Source: Nonomuraea polychroma (GTDB lineage: Bacteria > Actinomycetota > Actinomycetes > Streptosporangiales > Streptosporangiaceae). Taken from it: a stretch of DNA of 64,000 bases. The translations under genes were made by a program, and so were the position numbers. The notes under the pieces were generated by a model that was not told the origin of the DNA, ran no database searches, and saw only the letters and a program-made list of their open reading frames with translations. The stretch spans positions 8,149,501 to 8,213,500 of the forward strand of contig NZ_SAUN01000001.1 in assembly GCF_004011505.1 (NCBI RefSeq). Direction: 5' to 3'. Numbering within the stretch: the first letter of the stretch is position 1; every line of letters begins with the position of its first letter. Shown here in pieces: positions 41,863 to 50,688 of this stretch.

Positions 41863-42723
41863 TCACTGCAGCGTTCGGTGGTCGACTAGGACCGCGGCGC
41901 CACCCACGTACACGTTGCGGCTCTTCCCCTTGGTCAGGGTGAGGACCGCCGAGTGGCCGGCCTGGGTGTACTGGGCGATCTGCAGCTCCTGGCCGTCGCT
42001 GACGTGCGGGTCGGCGCTGACCTGGGCCGCGCTCGAGACGCCGGTGGCCCGGTCCACGACGAGGCTCCGGCCGAGGTACGCGTTCACCTGGATCACGTGT
42101 TCGGGCAGCGATGTCGTTCTGTTGCGGCAGAACAGGTGGATTCCGTTGATGTCCAGCTCGCGCTGCAGGGTCATCAACCGGTCGTAGTTCAGATTGTCCA
42201 GTTCCCGGCGCAGTCGCGCGAAGGTGGCGGGTGTCACCTCGATGGTCAGCTTGGGTGACGGGAAGCGAAGCGCGTGCGGAGCCTCCGGCCGACGTGGTGA
42301 TCAGGAGGTCCTGGCCTGGCTTGGTGAGCCCGGCCTCGGCGAGCGTGTGTGCCACGCCGATGAAGCCGTGGGCGCACACGCCGAGTGCTCTGCCGGTCGG
42401 GGTCAGGACAGTGAGGTTGAGCTCGTACCCGTAAGGGCCGCCCGGCCCGCACGGTTCGCGGACGCGTCGATGAACACGGTTTCGGGGGTACCGGTGCGGC
42501 GGGCCAGCGCCTGGCGCTGTCCCACGTCCCAGGCCCCGACATCCGCGCCCATGACGACGGCGAAGGGGTTGCCGAGCCCGTTATGCGGATCGCGGGCGTC
42601 GACGAAGGCCGAGCCGAACACGACGGAGGTCCGGTGCGGCAGCGTCACCGGCCGGCCCATAGGCATCGCGGCCGGGGACGACGTGGCATCGGGCAGGAGG
42701 TCCGATGCGTTCGTGCGGCTCAT
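41863..42723 (-). pseudogene. PhzF-family isomerase gene with two frameshifts
   Basis: The ATG at 42723 overlaps the upstream MBL stop (ATGA). Frame 1 gives SVVFGSAFVDARDPHNGLGN, PFAVVMGADVGAW and TPETVFIDASANRAGRAALT. One base appears to be missing near 42430, after which frame 2 reads CAHGFIGVAHTLAEAGLTKP. A second shift near 42270 leads to frame 3, FPSPKLTIEVTPATFARLRR to the end (GKSRNVYVGGAAVLVDHRTL). The order is that of PhzF-like epimerases (diaminopimelate-epimerase fold) with the GNP and CAHG signatures. It is probably inactive unless the shifts are sequencing errors. Confidence 0.7.
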
Positions 42724-43598
42724 GCGTTTGGCCAGAGGATGAAGAGGGGGTAGGCACGCCGGCTGGGCCGGCCGCCGATCTCCTTGATCGCCGCACGGAT
42801 CTCGTGCAGATGCGCGGTGGTCATCTGCAGTGGGGGCTCGTCGGGCTGGTAGGTGGTGCGGATCGGGTAGTCCACGCCTGGCTGCCGGGTCATCTCGATG
42901 TGGCAGCCGAGCACATGGGTGACCGGTCGGCGGTCGGAGAAGTCGATCAGGCGGTCGATGGTCTTGGCGAAGGCCGGCCAGTCCTGGATGTAGAGACGGC
43001 CCGGGTAGACCGTGTCGCCAGTGAGCAGGAACCCGGTCCATCGGTCGTAGAACGTAACCGCCGCCTCGTGGTGGCCCGGGGTGGCCAGGCACTCCAACAC
43101 ACGGCCTCCCAGGTCGACCTGCGCCACGGCGTCGGGATCCTTGCTGAACCCGAAGAACTCCCAGGCGGTGACCAGGTCCGCGCCGACCACCGTGGTATCG
43201 GGGCGGTCGGTGAACTGATCGTCGCCGGCGACGTGGTCGCCATGCGGGTGGGTGTGCAGCACCAGCAGGTGGTACTCCTCCCGGGGGTGGCGGGCGAGCC
43301 AGCCGGCGACGAGCTCATCGACCACCCGGCGCAAGGGGAAGAACTCGGCGGATGCCGTGGCGCCGGTGTCGATCAACACCGCCCGTGCGTTTCCGAACAG
43401 CAGGAACAAGAACGGCGCTTCATAGTTGATCGCCATGTTCTGCCGCAAGATGAACGTGTGCTCGTCGTACGCGTGGACCTGGATGTCCGGATCGGTGTTG
43501 TGCTTGGCCGACGGTGAGCCGTGAATCCACCGGACATCCAGCGCACAAGGCTGTGGAGTCACTCCAGTGAAATCGATCAGGGGTATGCCTGCATCCAT
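42720..43598 (-). CDS. MBL-fold metallo-hydrolase
   Basis: This 292-aa metallo-beta-lactamase-fold enzyme has the signature LVLHTHPHGDHVAGDDQF (~115-132), a full HxHxDH motif. The third ligand is LATPGHHEAAVTFYDRWTGF (His ~175), the bridging Asp is LLTGDTVYPGRLY (~194), and a late His is in VTHVLGCHIEMTR (~235). The N-terminal HNTDPDIQVHAYDEHTFILR and NMAINYEAPFLFLLFG segments are typical of glyoxalase-II-like hydrolases. It is translationally coupled to the PhzF pseudogene and upstream of it. Confidence 0.88.
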   Translation of the reverse strand: MDAGIPLIDFTGVTPQPCALDVRWIHGSPSAKHNTDPDIQVHAYDEHTFILRQNMAINYEAPFLFLLFGNARAVLIDTGATASAEFFPLRRVVDELVAGWLARHPREEYHLLVLHTHPHGDHVAGDDQFTDRPDTTVVGADLVTAWEFFGFSKDPDAVAQVDLGGRVLECLATPGHHEAAVTFYDRWTGFLLTGDTVYPGRLYIQDWPAFAKTIDRLIDFSDRRPVTHVLGCHIEMTRQPGVDYPIRTTYQPDEPPLQMTTAHLHEIRAAIKEIGGRPSRRAYPLFILWPNA

Positions 43599-43780
43599 GA
43601 CGGCTCCTTCGAGTGCGTCGTCTTAGCAGGCCGGGTACGGCGCACATCTCGTCCGGGGCAAGCGCTTACAGGCTTCCGCGGCGACAGTACCACGACAGCG
43701 ATCAACTACTCTTCGCGCAACCGTCCTGCGCATGCTCCGCGACCACGACCAGCAGACCGCGATCTGACGGGCCGGGCCCG

Positions 43781-44330
43781 TCAAGGCACCGAGGGAACGG
43801 CTGAACGCGGGAGCCATCGCAGACGGATCGCCTCGGCCGCGCGGCGGCAGACCGGGTAGACCGGGTTCCCATCGGCGTCCAACCCCTCCACCAGGCGGTC
43901 ATCGGTCACCACGATCTTCCACTCACCCTGGGCGACCATGCCCAGCACCTGCCCCGGCAACCACGGCCACGACGCATCATCCTCATCACCCTCGGCGAGC
44001 GGGTGGCGGACCTGCACCGGCGTCGCGTCCGGGAACAGGTTCGCCCGCCGTGACAGCGGCCCGCCGCGGCCGTTGATCGAGGCGCGTAACAGCGGCCCGG
44101 CGGTGTAACCGGCGCGGGCCAGGTAGCGCTTGAGCAGGGCGACGTAGCCGCGGTCGTCCAACAGGACGGTGCGCACGCTGCCGCCCTTGCCGTGGATGCG
44201 GACGTGTTCGTCGTCCAGGCGCAGGTCGAGGTCCTCCACGTACAGGCCGCAGACTTCGGAGGCGCAGGCGCCGCAGACATAGGCGGTCTCGAACAGACTC
44301 GCTCTCGCCCAGAGCGCCGAGTTTCTCCAC
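43781..44330 (-). pseudogene. Tyrosine integrase remnant 2 fused to unrelated sequence
   Basis: The first part reads SLFETAYVCGACASEVCGLY, VEDLDLRLDDEHVRIHGKGG, SVRTVLLDDRGYVALLKRYL and ARAGYTAGPLL: the middle of a XerC/D-like core with the (G)KGGxxRxVxL strand. From ~44035 the frame continues as a different protein, LFPDATPVQVRHPLAEGDED, PWLPGQVLGMVAQGEWKIVV and YPVCRRAAEAIRLRW, which looks like the C-terminus of a small hypothetical gene. Integrase boxes II and the Tyr are absent, so a deletion has joined two genes. Confidence 0.65.
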
Positions 44331-44487
44331 CGACAGCCGGGCCCGCCCGCCGCCGGCCGGGGTCACCACCGAGACCAGCGCATCCTCGCCCGCCTCCTCC
44401 AGGAGAGCGGCCATCTGCTTCCAGGCAGTGGACGTTGATGATCCGGCCGCCCTCGCGCAGCTTCTGCGTCAGGTCGAAAACAACCTC

Positions 44488-45495
44488 TTACGGGATTCGG
44501 CCATGGGCGGCCTGGTACGCGGCGGTGGCGAGGGCTTTGATCTCGTTGGTGTCGGCCTCCAGCAGGAAGCCTTTGGCGACCGCGGCGTCGGTGGCCGTAC
44601 CGAAGGCCGCCAGGTAGTCGTCGGCGCCGCCCGGGTAGAGCCGGGCCAGGGTGGCGTCGGTGAAGGGGATGGTCTGGCCGAAGAGTCTTTCGATCAGGCC
44701 GTCGTTGGGGCTGATTCCGGTCAGTACGGCGGTCGGCGCGTCCATCCAGGGGGTGCGGATGCCGCCGAGCGCGTTGCCGAGGTCGTCGCGGAACGGCACC
44801 GGCCGGGGGTCCATCTGGGGTGGGTCGGGGAGCTCGAGCAGAGAGGCAGGGCCGATGCGGCTGTGGACGAGGTAGCCGTGGTAGGCGCGGGCGATGGGGT
44901 CGATCTTGTTGATGTAGGTGGTGAGCTGGTAGGCGGCCAGTGACAGGCCTGCGGCGATGAGCCGTGCGCCCGGGAACAGTTCGGCAATGGCGTGCCCGGC
45001 CTGGGAGAAGATGTCGTAGGAGTAGTCGTCGCCGGGATGGTGCAGCGTGCCGTACCGGTCGGGGTCCCAGGCCTTGAGTCCTCCCGGCGCCGCTCCATCG
45101 GGAGGCAGTTCGCTGCCGGTGACGCCGGCGCACTGGGCCGAGACGCCGACCCAGGCGTACCCGCCGCGCATCAGTTCGGTGTGGGTGTAGAGCCATTCCA
45201 CGCCGGCGTCCATGAAGCCGGAGACGTTGAACCATTCCACCACGACGGTGCCGTTGAAGCGCTCTCGTGGCTCGGGGGTGCGGGTGAGGATGCGGGTGAC
45301 GTACGGGGCGTGGGCGCGTACGCCGACCTGCCCCGGTTCGGCGGGGTCGTCGCGGTAGGCGGTGGCTGTGCCGCTGAGCAGGTGTTCTTCCTCGATGTAG
45401 CCGTGGGGGACGTCTGCTGCGCGGCTGGCGTCGAAGGGTCGGCCGCTGCCACCGCGGCAGGGTCGTAGGTCGGGCGGGGAGGTGTGCATGGGCAT
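44488..45495 (-). CDS. Alpha/beta-hydrolase domain protein (PF20091-like)
   Basis: This 335-aa protein has a probable nucleophile elbow RLIAAGLSLAAYQLTTYINK (Ser ~181) and N-terminal segments EEEHLLSGTATAYRD, GTVVVEWFNVSGFMDAGVEW and HTELMRGGYAWVGVSAQCAG. The acid/His-containing C-terminus includes PTAVLTGISPNDGLIERLFG. This is the layout of the alpha/beta-hydrolase domain family often found in catabolic or tailoring loci. Esterase-like activity is likely. It is divergent from the zinc-finger/HTH gene across an 8-7-8 palindrome. Confidence 0.82.
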   Translation of the reverse strand: MPMHTSPPDLRPCRGGSGRPFDASRAADVPHGYIEEEHLLSGTATAYRDDPAEPGQVGVRAHAPYVTRILTRTPEPRERFNGTVVVEWFNVSGFMDAGVEWLYTHTELMRGGYAWVGVSAQCAGVTGSELPPDGAAPGGLKAWDPDRYGTLHHPGDDYSYDIFSQAGHAIAELFPGARLIAAGLSLAAYQLTTYINKIDPIARAYHGYLVHSRIGPASLLELPDPPQMDPRPVPFRDDLGNALGGIRTPWMDAPTAVLTGISPNDGLIERLFGQTIPFTDATLARLYPGGADDYLAAFGTATDAAVAKGFLLEADTNEIKALATAAYQAAHGRIP

Positions 45496-45530
45496 GTCCT
45501 CTCGGGGAGATCATTCGGTGTCAGCCTGTC

Positions 45531-45553
45531 CTTGACAGACGATCTCTGTCAAG
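45531..45553. promoter_or_regulatory. Palindromic operator between hydrolase and zinc-finger/HTH gene
   Basis: Perfect arms CTTGACAG/CTGTCAAG with a 7-bp spacer, 36 bp from each of the divergent starts. It probably controls both genes. Confidence 0.7.
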
Positions 45554-45589
45554 GCTGGGCTGACAACTGGCCGATGGGATGATCGTTGG

Positions 45590-46036
45590 GTGACGCGCAG
45601 CAGACGTATTCGCCCCGTAGGCTCGACCGACGACCTGATGACCCGTTGCTCGTTCTGCGGCAAGCCACATGCCGAGGCCGGCAGGGTGGTCGCCGGCCCC
45701 GGCGTCTACATCTGCGACGCCTGCGTGGACCTGTGCAACCAGGTCATCGCCGCCACCCCGCCCCCGGCGGAGGGTGACCCGCAGCGTGTGCACCGCGGCC
45801 CTGATCCCCGCACGGACGAGTATCTGACCGGCATGTCCGACGAGGACATGCTGGCCATGCTCCCCCGCCAGGCTTTCACGGTGGAGCAGGCCGAGCGTGA
45901 CCTGCGCGCGTGGGTGCGGCTGCTGCGGGATCGCGGGGTGACATGGGCCAGGATCGGCGAGGCTCTGGGGGTGTCGCGCCAGGCCGCGTGGGACCGGTTC
46001 GCGGCCGACGTCGCAGACGGCGACCAGGCCGGTTGA
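45590..46036 (+). CDS. ClpX-type C4 zinc-finger protein with C-terminal HTH
   Basis: This 148-aa protein starts at GTG. Residues ~18-50 form a ClpX-like zinc-binding domain: [20 protein letters not shown], then [14 protein letters not shown], with four Cys in two CxxC pairs. Instead of the ClpX ATPase, the C-terminus is a putative helix-turn-helix [20 protein letters not shown] (~112-131) followed by AWDRFA. Such short ClpX-zinc-finger proteins are found in actinomycetes without known function. The HTH and the adjacent palindrome suggest a regulator of the divergent hydrolase (inference). Confidence 0.8.
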   Translation: MTRSRRIRPVGSTDDLMTRCSFCGKPHAEAGRVVAGPGVYICDACVDLCNQVIAATPPPAEGDPQRVHRGPDPRTDEYLTGMSDEDMLAMLPRQAFTVEQAERDLRAWVRLLRDRGVTWARIGEALGVSRQAAWDRFAADVADGDQAG

Positions 46037-46259
46037 CGCGCCGACTCGCCTGGAGGCCACTCGACGGTGCGGCCGCCGGTGACACGCGCGAGCGGCCGAA
46101 CCACCGAGGCAAGCGCGCCATCCTGCCAGCCAGATCCGGCCAACCACCAGGACTCGGCCACCTGCACCGTCGTGGCCGGAACCGCCAGGTACGTCGATCG
46201 GCAGGGTGGCGGTCGACGGGCTGCGCCTGGACACAAGGCCCGCCCGGCGTCGCCAGGCC

Positions 46260-46882
46260 GCCGAGTCGTCCGAACCCCACGCCTACGTGGTAGTCAGCCT
46301 CACCACGGGGATTCGCACCGAGGAAGCCCGCGCGCTGCGCTGGGATCACGTCGTCGCCTGGATACCGGACCTCAAGCAGTGGCGACCAGTCACCGAGGGA
46401 GGGGATTCAAGCACAAGCGGTTCGCCATCTACGTGTGGCGCCCAGACCGAGAAGGAGGTGGTGCCAAGACCCGCAAGTCACGCCGCACGCTGGAGCTGCC
46501 CAAGCTGGCGGCTCAGGCCCTCCGGCAGCATCACGTAGGCCAAGCCGCTCAGAAGCTCAAGGCGGGCGAGGCTTGGCAAGATCACAACCTTGTGTTCTGC
46601 ACGAACGTCGGCACTCCACTGGACGCCTCGAACGTGCGGCGGGCATTCCGCAAGATCACCAAACAAGCGGGACTCGGAACCGCCTGGAGTCCCCGCGAAC
46701 TGCGTCACTCGTTCGTCTCGATCATGAGTGACCAGGGCATACCCATCGAGACCATCGCCGATCTCGTCGGGCACGCGGGCACCAGCGTCACAGAAGCCGT
46801 CGACCGGCACCAGCTCCGGCCGGTGATCACCAAAGATGCCCAGACCATGAACACCATCTTCGGCGACAGCGGACACAGGTAG
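46260..46882 (+). pseudogene. Tyrosine integrase C-terminal remnant 3, nucleophile lost
   Basis: One frame gives HAYVVVSLTTGIRTEEARAL followed by RWDHV (box I Arg). After a frame change near 46400 come KHKRFAIYVWRPDREGG, TRKSRRTLELPKLAAQALRQ, LVFCTNVGTPLDASNVRRAF and RELRHSFVSIMSDQGIPIET (box II). The end is LVGHAGTSVTEAVDRHQLRP. Related integrases have Tyr in VYRH; here it is Asp, so even a restored frame would be catalytically dead. A hairpin and repeat copy C follow. Confidence 0.8.
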
Positions 46883-46931
46883 AGAGTCCGAGTGAGATGG
46901 CTCCCCGATTGACTCCCATCGACTTCCAGAC

Positions 46932-46968
46932 ATGAGAAAAGGGCCCCCCTCCGAAGACCCTTCTCACC
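46932..46968 (+). terminator. Hairpin after integrase remnant 3
   Basis: TGAGAA plus AAGGG on one side and CCCTTCTCA on the other, about 50 bp after the integrase stop, analogous to the terminator after integrase remnant 1. Confidence 0.6.
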
Positions 46969-46981
46969 TGCATCTTCCTGG

Positions 46982-47064
46982 TGGGGCGTTCACGAGTATG
47001 CATGACCTGCGGTAGAGGCAGGCCATGGAAGATCGCTTCCCGGACAGCCGCTGATCGTTTCCCG
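46982..47064 (+). repeat. Intergenic repeat, copy C (22-bp-pitch half-sites)
   Basis: GGGGCGTTCACGAG, GACCTG, then GATCGCTTCCC, 11 bp, GATCGTTTCCC. It directly follows the integrase remnant 3 terminator, the same position as copy A after remnant 1. Confidence 0.8.
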
Positions 47065-47199
47065 GGCCGGGCCTGACCAGTGGGGCGGAGTCAGTGCGGC
47101 TTGTGTCTTGGCCGGGTGGTCCGCCCCACGGCCGTACCTATCGGAAATGCTTCCCGCGCCGGCGGGTTTCCGCCCGGGTCCCACGGCGCGGGGTGCGGA

Positions 47200-47952
47200 T
47201 CAACTGCCGGGCGGTGGTGTGGCGTGGCCGATGTCGTTGGCCGAGGGGTCCGCCACGACCTTGCACGGCTCAATGGGCCCGGTCGTCAGCCGCCCGCTGA
47301 ACTGCCAGGCGACCCCGGGACGCTCTACCGTGGGCGTGACCGGATTTTCCATGACCTCGATCATCGCGATCTGGCCCGGCTGAATGTGGCGGGGGTAGAT
47401 GGTGATGCCATCTTGCGGGCGAATCGCCTGGTAAGAGATCGACTTTCGCAGTCTCTCCCGAAGCCTGGCTTGCGCGGCGGCATCACTGCTCGACAGTTCC
47501 TCCTTGGTCGCGCCGAAGTCGTCGCCCTTGAGGAAGGGCGCCCGGTTGTTTCCGCAGCGCTTGCCGAGGGGCAGGTAGGTGATGTCAGCCGGCACACCCC
47601 AATCCTTCAGCTCCTTCTCGAGGTGCTCCGGGTCCCGGAAATCGTAGATCTTGAGGTTGATCGATCCGTCCTGGTTTTTCGTCAGGGCATAGGCCGGCTT
47701 GGCGGAACCGAGTAAGGAAGGCACGGCCACGCCCGCCGCGACGGCCGCCGCCACGGCTGCACCCATCGCGAGCCGCCGCCCGCTCAGGAGCGGCTGTTCC
47801 AGCCGAGTGTGCTGACCGAACGGAAGCAGCCTCCTCCAGCGCCGATCGCGCGGTGCCGCAGTCGCCTCCTGAGCGAGCCGGAGTCGTTGCCGGGCCAGGG
47901 AGTGGGGCGGCTCATGCTCCAGTTCCTTGATGAGCGTCTTCAGTTCATCCAT
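47200..47952 (-). CDS. CU044_5270-type membrane-anchored protein (putative anti-sigma partner)
   Basis: In this 250-aa protein, cytoplasmic residues 1-55 (MDELKTLIKELEHEPPHSLA onward) are followed by a single membrane helix LAMGAAVAAAVAAGVAVPSL (~60-79) and an extracytoplasmic domain. That domain has SINLKIYDFRDPEHLEKELK, DITYLPLGKRCG and a late YPRHIQPGQIAMIEVMENP. This matches the actinobacterial CU044_5270 family, encoded right after ECF sigma factors and thought to act as their membrane partner. Its ATG overlaps the sigma stop by 8 bp. Confidence 0.82.
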   Translation of the reverse strand: MDELKTLIKELEHEPPHSLARQRLRLAQEATAAPRDRRWRRLLPFGQHTRLEQPLLSGRRLAMGAAVAAAVAAGVAVPSLLGSAKPAYALTKNQDGSINLKIYDFRDPEHLEKELKDWGVPADITYLPLGKRCGNNRAPFLKGDDFGATKEELSSSDAAAQARLRERLRKSISYQAIRPQDGITIYPRHIQPGQIAMIEVMENPVTPTVERPGVAWQFSGRLTTGPIEPCKVVADPSANDIGHATPPPGS

Positions 47953-48532
47953 GATCGTGTTCCTCCAACGGGTTGACTCCACCCAGGGTGTGGCGGACTT
48001 TGCGCCGGGCCCGATTGAGCCGTGACTTGACCGTGCCGACCGGGATGCCGAGCGCGCGGGCCGCTTCCTCGTACGTCATGTCGCTCCAGGCGACCATGAG
48101 CAGGACGTCCCGGTCGCCTCGCGACAGCAGCGCGAGCGCGTTCAGCAGGACCGTCCGCGACCCTTGAGCGGTCAGATCACGAGTGATCGCCTCTTCTGGT
48201 CCCTCAACGGGCTGGGCCGGGCTCTGCCGCTCCAGCGCACGGTAGCGGCTGACCTCGGTCCGGCGGTGGCCGGTGATGAGCTTGGTGGCGATGCCCAGCA
48301 GCCAGGGCCGGGCATCGCGGTAGGAGATGTCGTACGCGTGGCGCCTGCGGAATGCGATCAGGAACGTCTCTCCGACGAGGTCCTCGGCGAGTTCTGGGCC
48401 GAGCCGGAAGGAGATGTACCTGTAAAGCGTTGCGGCGTAGCGGTCGAACAGGGCGGCGAACTGCTCCGGATCATCGAGGGAACTTGTGATGATCTCGGAG
48501 TCCACCACCAGCGGTGACGTGTCTGTCACCAT
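47945..48532 (-). CDS. ECF RNA polymerase sigma factor
   Basis: This 195-aa sigma factor has region 2 FAALFDRYAATLYRYISFRL, EDLVGETFLIAFRRRHAYD and ARPWLLGIATKLITGHRRTE (~28-92). Region 4 is LALLSRGDRDVLLMVAWSDM followed by YEEAARALGIPVGTVKSRLN (~138-177) and RARRKVRHTL. The start MVTDTSPLVV was chosen from family length; an open frame extends 27 codons further up. It forms an operon with the CU044_5270-like gene. The upstream 350 bp (48533-48890) hold its promoter region and no clear gene. Confidence 0.9.
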   Translation of the reverse strand: MVTDTSPLVVDSEIITSSLDDPEQFAALFDRYAATLYRYISFRLGPELAEDLVGETFLIAFRRRHAYDISYRDARPWLLGIATKLITGHRRTEVSRYRALERQSPAQPVEGPEEAITRDLTAQGSRTVLLNALALLSRGDRDVLLMVAWSDMTYEEAARALGIPVGTVKSRLNRARRKVRHTLGGVNPLEEHDHG

Positions 48533-48889
48533 AGATGATCTATTTTCGGCACTGGACCCCCTTCGAGATGTCATCTGTGTCTTGTCACAAGAGGCTTGAG
48601 TGTTCACGGGCATCTGCCGCTGGTTGATCGTCGGCGCCGTTGCTGAGGTACTGAAGGGATCTTGCAGTCTTTGAGGTCAGCAATGCCATGACGCCTGGCG
48701 GCACACAGGGCAGCACATAGTGAGTGGTTGTCGAGGCATCCGGCGGGTCTGTAGTCGCGCAGGGAGAGCTGTGCTCGGTGGTGGAAGGACCGATTGCAGA
48801 TGTGTCTCTTCACGCGAGCCGCAAAGCCATCTACAGTTACGATTTGCAGGCGCCATGTGACTCTTTGCAATCACAGAATTATGCGGGTT

Positions 48890-50112
48890 ACGCACGGCGC
48901 CAGCATGTGGAGGTCGGGCATGACGCTGGGCGAAGCATCGCTGCTGGACCCGGTCTTCGCCCGCCCACCCCGAACCCGTCGCTCCACCGGAGAACTGATC
49001 GCCTCCACCGAGATCACCGCAGGCTGGCACCACTCGGCCGGAGACGGCCCGCCCGAGTACGGCTACAGCGCCACCCTCACCGTCGCCGCCCGCACCCGCT
49101 CGGTTTCCGGATCTTTTCCGCAACTGGCGCTCGGCCTGGTCCTCGACACTCCACACAAACGCATCGGCGCCAACGCCATCACCACCCTCAAACCCCTGCC
49201 CACACTCGGCTTGCCCGCAGCATTCGCCGTGGTCGACCGTGCCTACACCGACCAACAGAGCACCCATTTCGCCCAGCCCGCACGAGAGCTCGGCTACCGG
49301 CTCGCCCTCGATTACAAAGTGGATCAACGAGGCGTGCAGGGCAGCGTCCACGGCGCCCTGCTCATCGACGGCGGCCTGGCCTGCCCGCTGATCCCCGACC
49401 GGCTCGCCCAGGCCACCACCGGCCTGGCCGACACCGCCATCCGCGCACCCTCGGACGAACTCACCGCGCTCATCAGCGCGCGAGAGCCGTACTTGCTGCG
49501 CCTCAAGCAGAGCCCGAACGCAGACGGCACCGTCCGCTTCCAGTGCCCGGCAGCAGGCACCTCCCCATCGCTGACCTGCCCCCGCTTCGACCGCCTCCAC
49601 CAGCACGGACCCAACCGGCCCACCGCGGTCAACCTCACCCACACCCGGCAACGAGCCGCCCACCCCGCGGCCAAACCTCGCATTCTTCCCCCACAGCCTG
49701 ACCACAAGACCGGCGAACTGCCGAGGATCTGCCAACAGCACACCATCACCGTCCGCAAGGACGACCTCGGCCACCTCGACAAGTTCCGCCAGGATCTGCC
49801 CTACCTCAGCCCCTCGTGGCGAGGGACGTACTCCCCTGCCAGGGCGATGACGGAGGGGCTGAACGGCCGTCTCAAAGGCCACGACCTCGACCTGGGGATC
49901 CCAAGAACCGGCTCGCCCACGGCCGCGTCGCCCAGACCATCCTGGTCGCCCTGCTCGTCACCGTCGCCAACGACCACTTCCTCGACCAGTGGCGCCACAC
50001 CCATCAGCCCCCAGACGAGCCCGACACACCCGCCGACATCCTCCAGATCCCAGCAGAGCACATCGACCGCACACCGCTCACGGGCCGCAGCAGGCCACCG
50101 CCCGTCCCATAA
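48890..50112 (+). pseudogene. Transposase-like gene, N-terminally truncated and frameshifted
   Basis: A long frame contains WHHSAGDGPPEYGYSATLTV, FAVVDRAYTDQQSTHFAQPA, DYKVDQRGVQGSVHGALLID and MTEGLNGRLKGHDLDLG. The protein then continues in the +1 frame from ~49895 as DPKNRLAHGRVAQTILVALL, VTVANDHFLDQWRHTHQPP. The VVDRAYTD and late E-G-x-x-G-R-L-K blocks look like a DDE transposase core, and the overall type occurs as repeated actinobacterial transposase-like proteins. No start or terminal repeats could be fixed. The IS family is not assigned. Confidence 0.6.
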
Positions 50113-50256
50113 CCCGCACTTCAGATCACCTTGTCGCACCACCCAGCCCGGAGCCGGCATCGCCATGCCCAGCGACGCGAACTCCGACCTCCACCAGCGC
50201 CCTGACACCACCCGCGCCTTCCAGGACACCTGCTCCGCGGCTCCCAAACCAGGACG

Positions 50257-50401
50257 AACCCGATTCGGAACCTCCTGAAACGACAAGATCCCGCCTGATC
50301 TCGATGATCAGACGGGATCCCGTCAACTTCAGTCCAGCCGTTTCAAGAACGGCCCCTGGTGGAGATGAGGGGATTCGAACCCCTGACCCCTTCGATGCGA
50401 A
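50257..50401 (-). repeat. Direct repeat R2: tRNA-Ala 3' fragment (42 nt) plus trailer hairpins
   Basis: 145 bp matching 56828-56972 without gaps and with about five mismatches by eye. Positions 50360-50401 are identical to the 3' 42 nt of the tRNA-Ala gene (from the anticodon loop to A73). 50257-50359 copies the trailer including the GATCCCG...CGGGATC hairpin and GCCGTT/AACGGC. The rest of the tRNA is absent (unrelated sequence from 50402). This is the hallmark of an att site left by a tRNA-integrating element. Confidence 0.85.
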
Positions 50402-50688
50402 GCATTCGAGTTGATCGCTCCACCTTGTGTATTGCCAGGTCAATCCGTCCGTTCGTGTGCATCGTAGTGCACCCATGGGTCTCCCCGAGCACCTCTGATG
50501 TCACTCACTTTGTCACTCAGCACGGGGATTCGTGGCGCCTTCTGATTGCTTCGGTGTGAAGCAGACCTGCCGATCTTGTGATCTGGTGCTTTGGCTAGTC
50601 AAACCTCTGATCGCTGTGCGCCAGCCATGTGACCCGCATCCTCTCAGAAGCTCGGAAATATGACGGGATACTAGCCTCCGCCCGGGCC
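50402..50688. other. Gene-free spacer inside the att-bounded segment
   Basis: No gene, hairpin or repeat recognised. A GTCACTCACTTTGTCACTCA stretch (50500-50519) resembles the GTCACCCAGTTTGTCACCC found just after integrase remnant 1 (36005-36023), so this may once have followed an integrase gene. Confidence 0.4.

Noticed and set aside
35661-47064. Active integrative element
   Set aside because: All three integrase pieces are truncated or frameshifted and no replication or transfer gene is present, so only remnants can be claimed.
48604-48870. Minus frame upstream of the sigma factor (FHHRAQLSLRDYRPAGCLDN...)
   Set aside because: It has some coding flavour, perhaps a transposase tail, but no family could be named and it has no plausible start.
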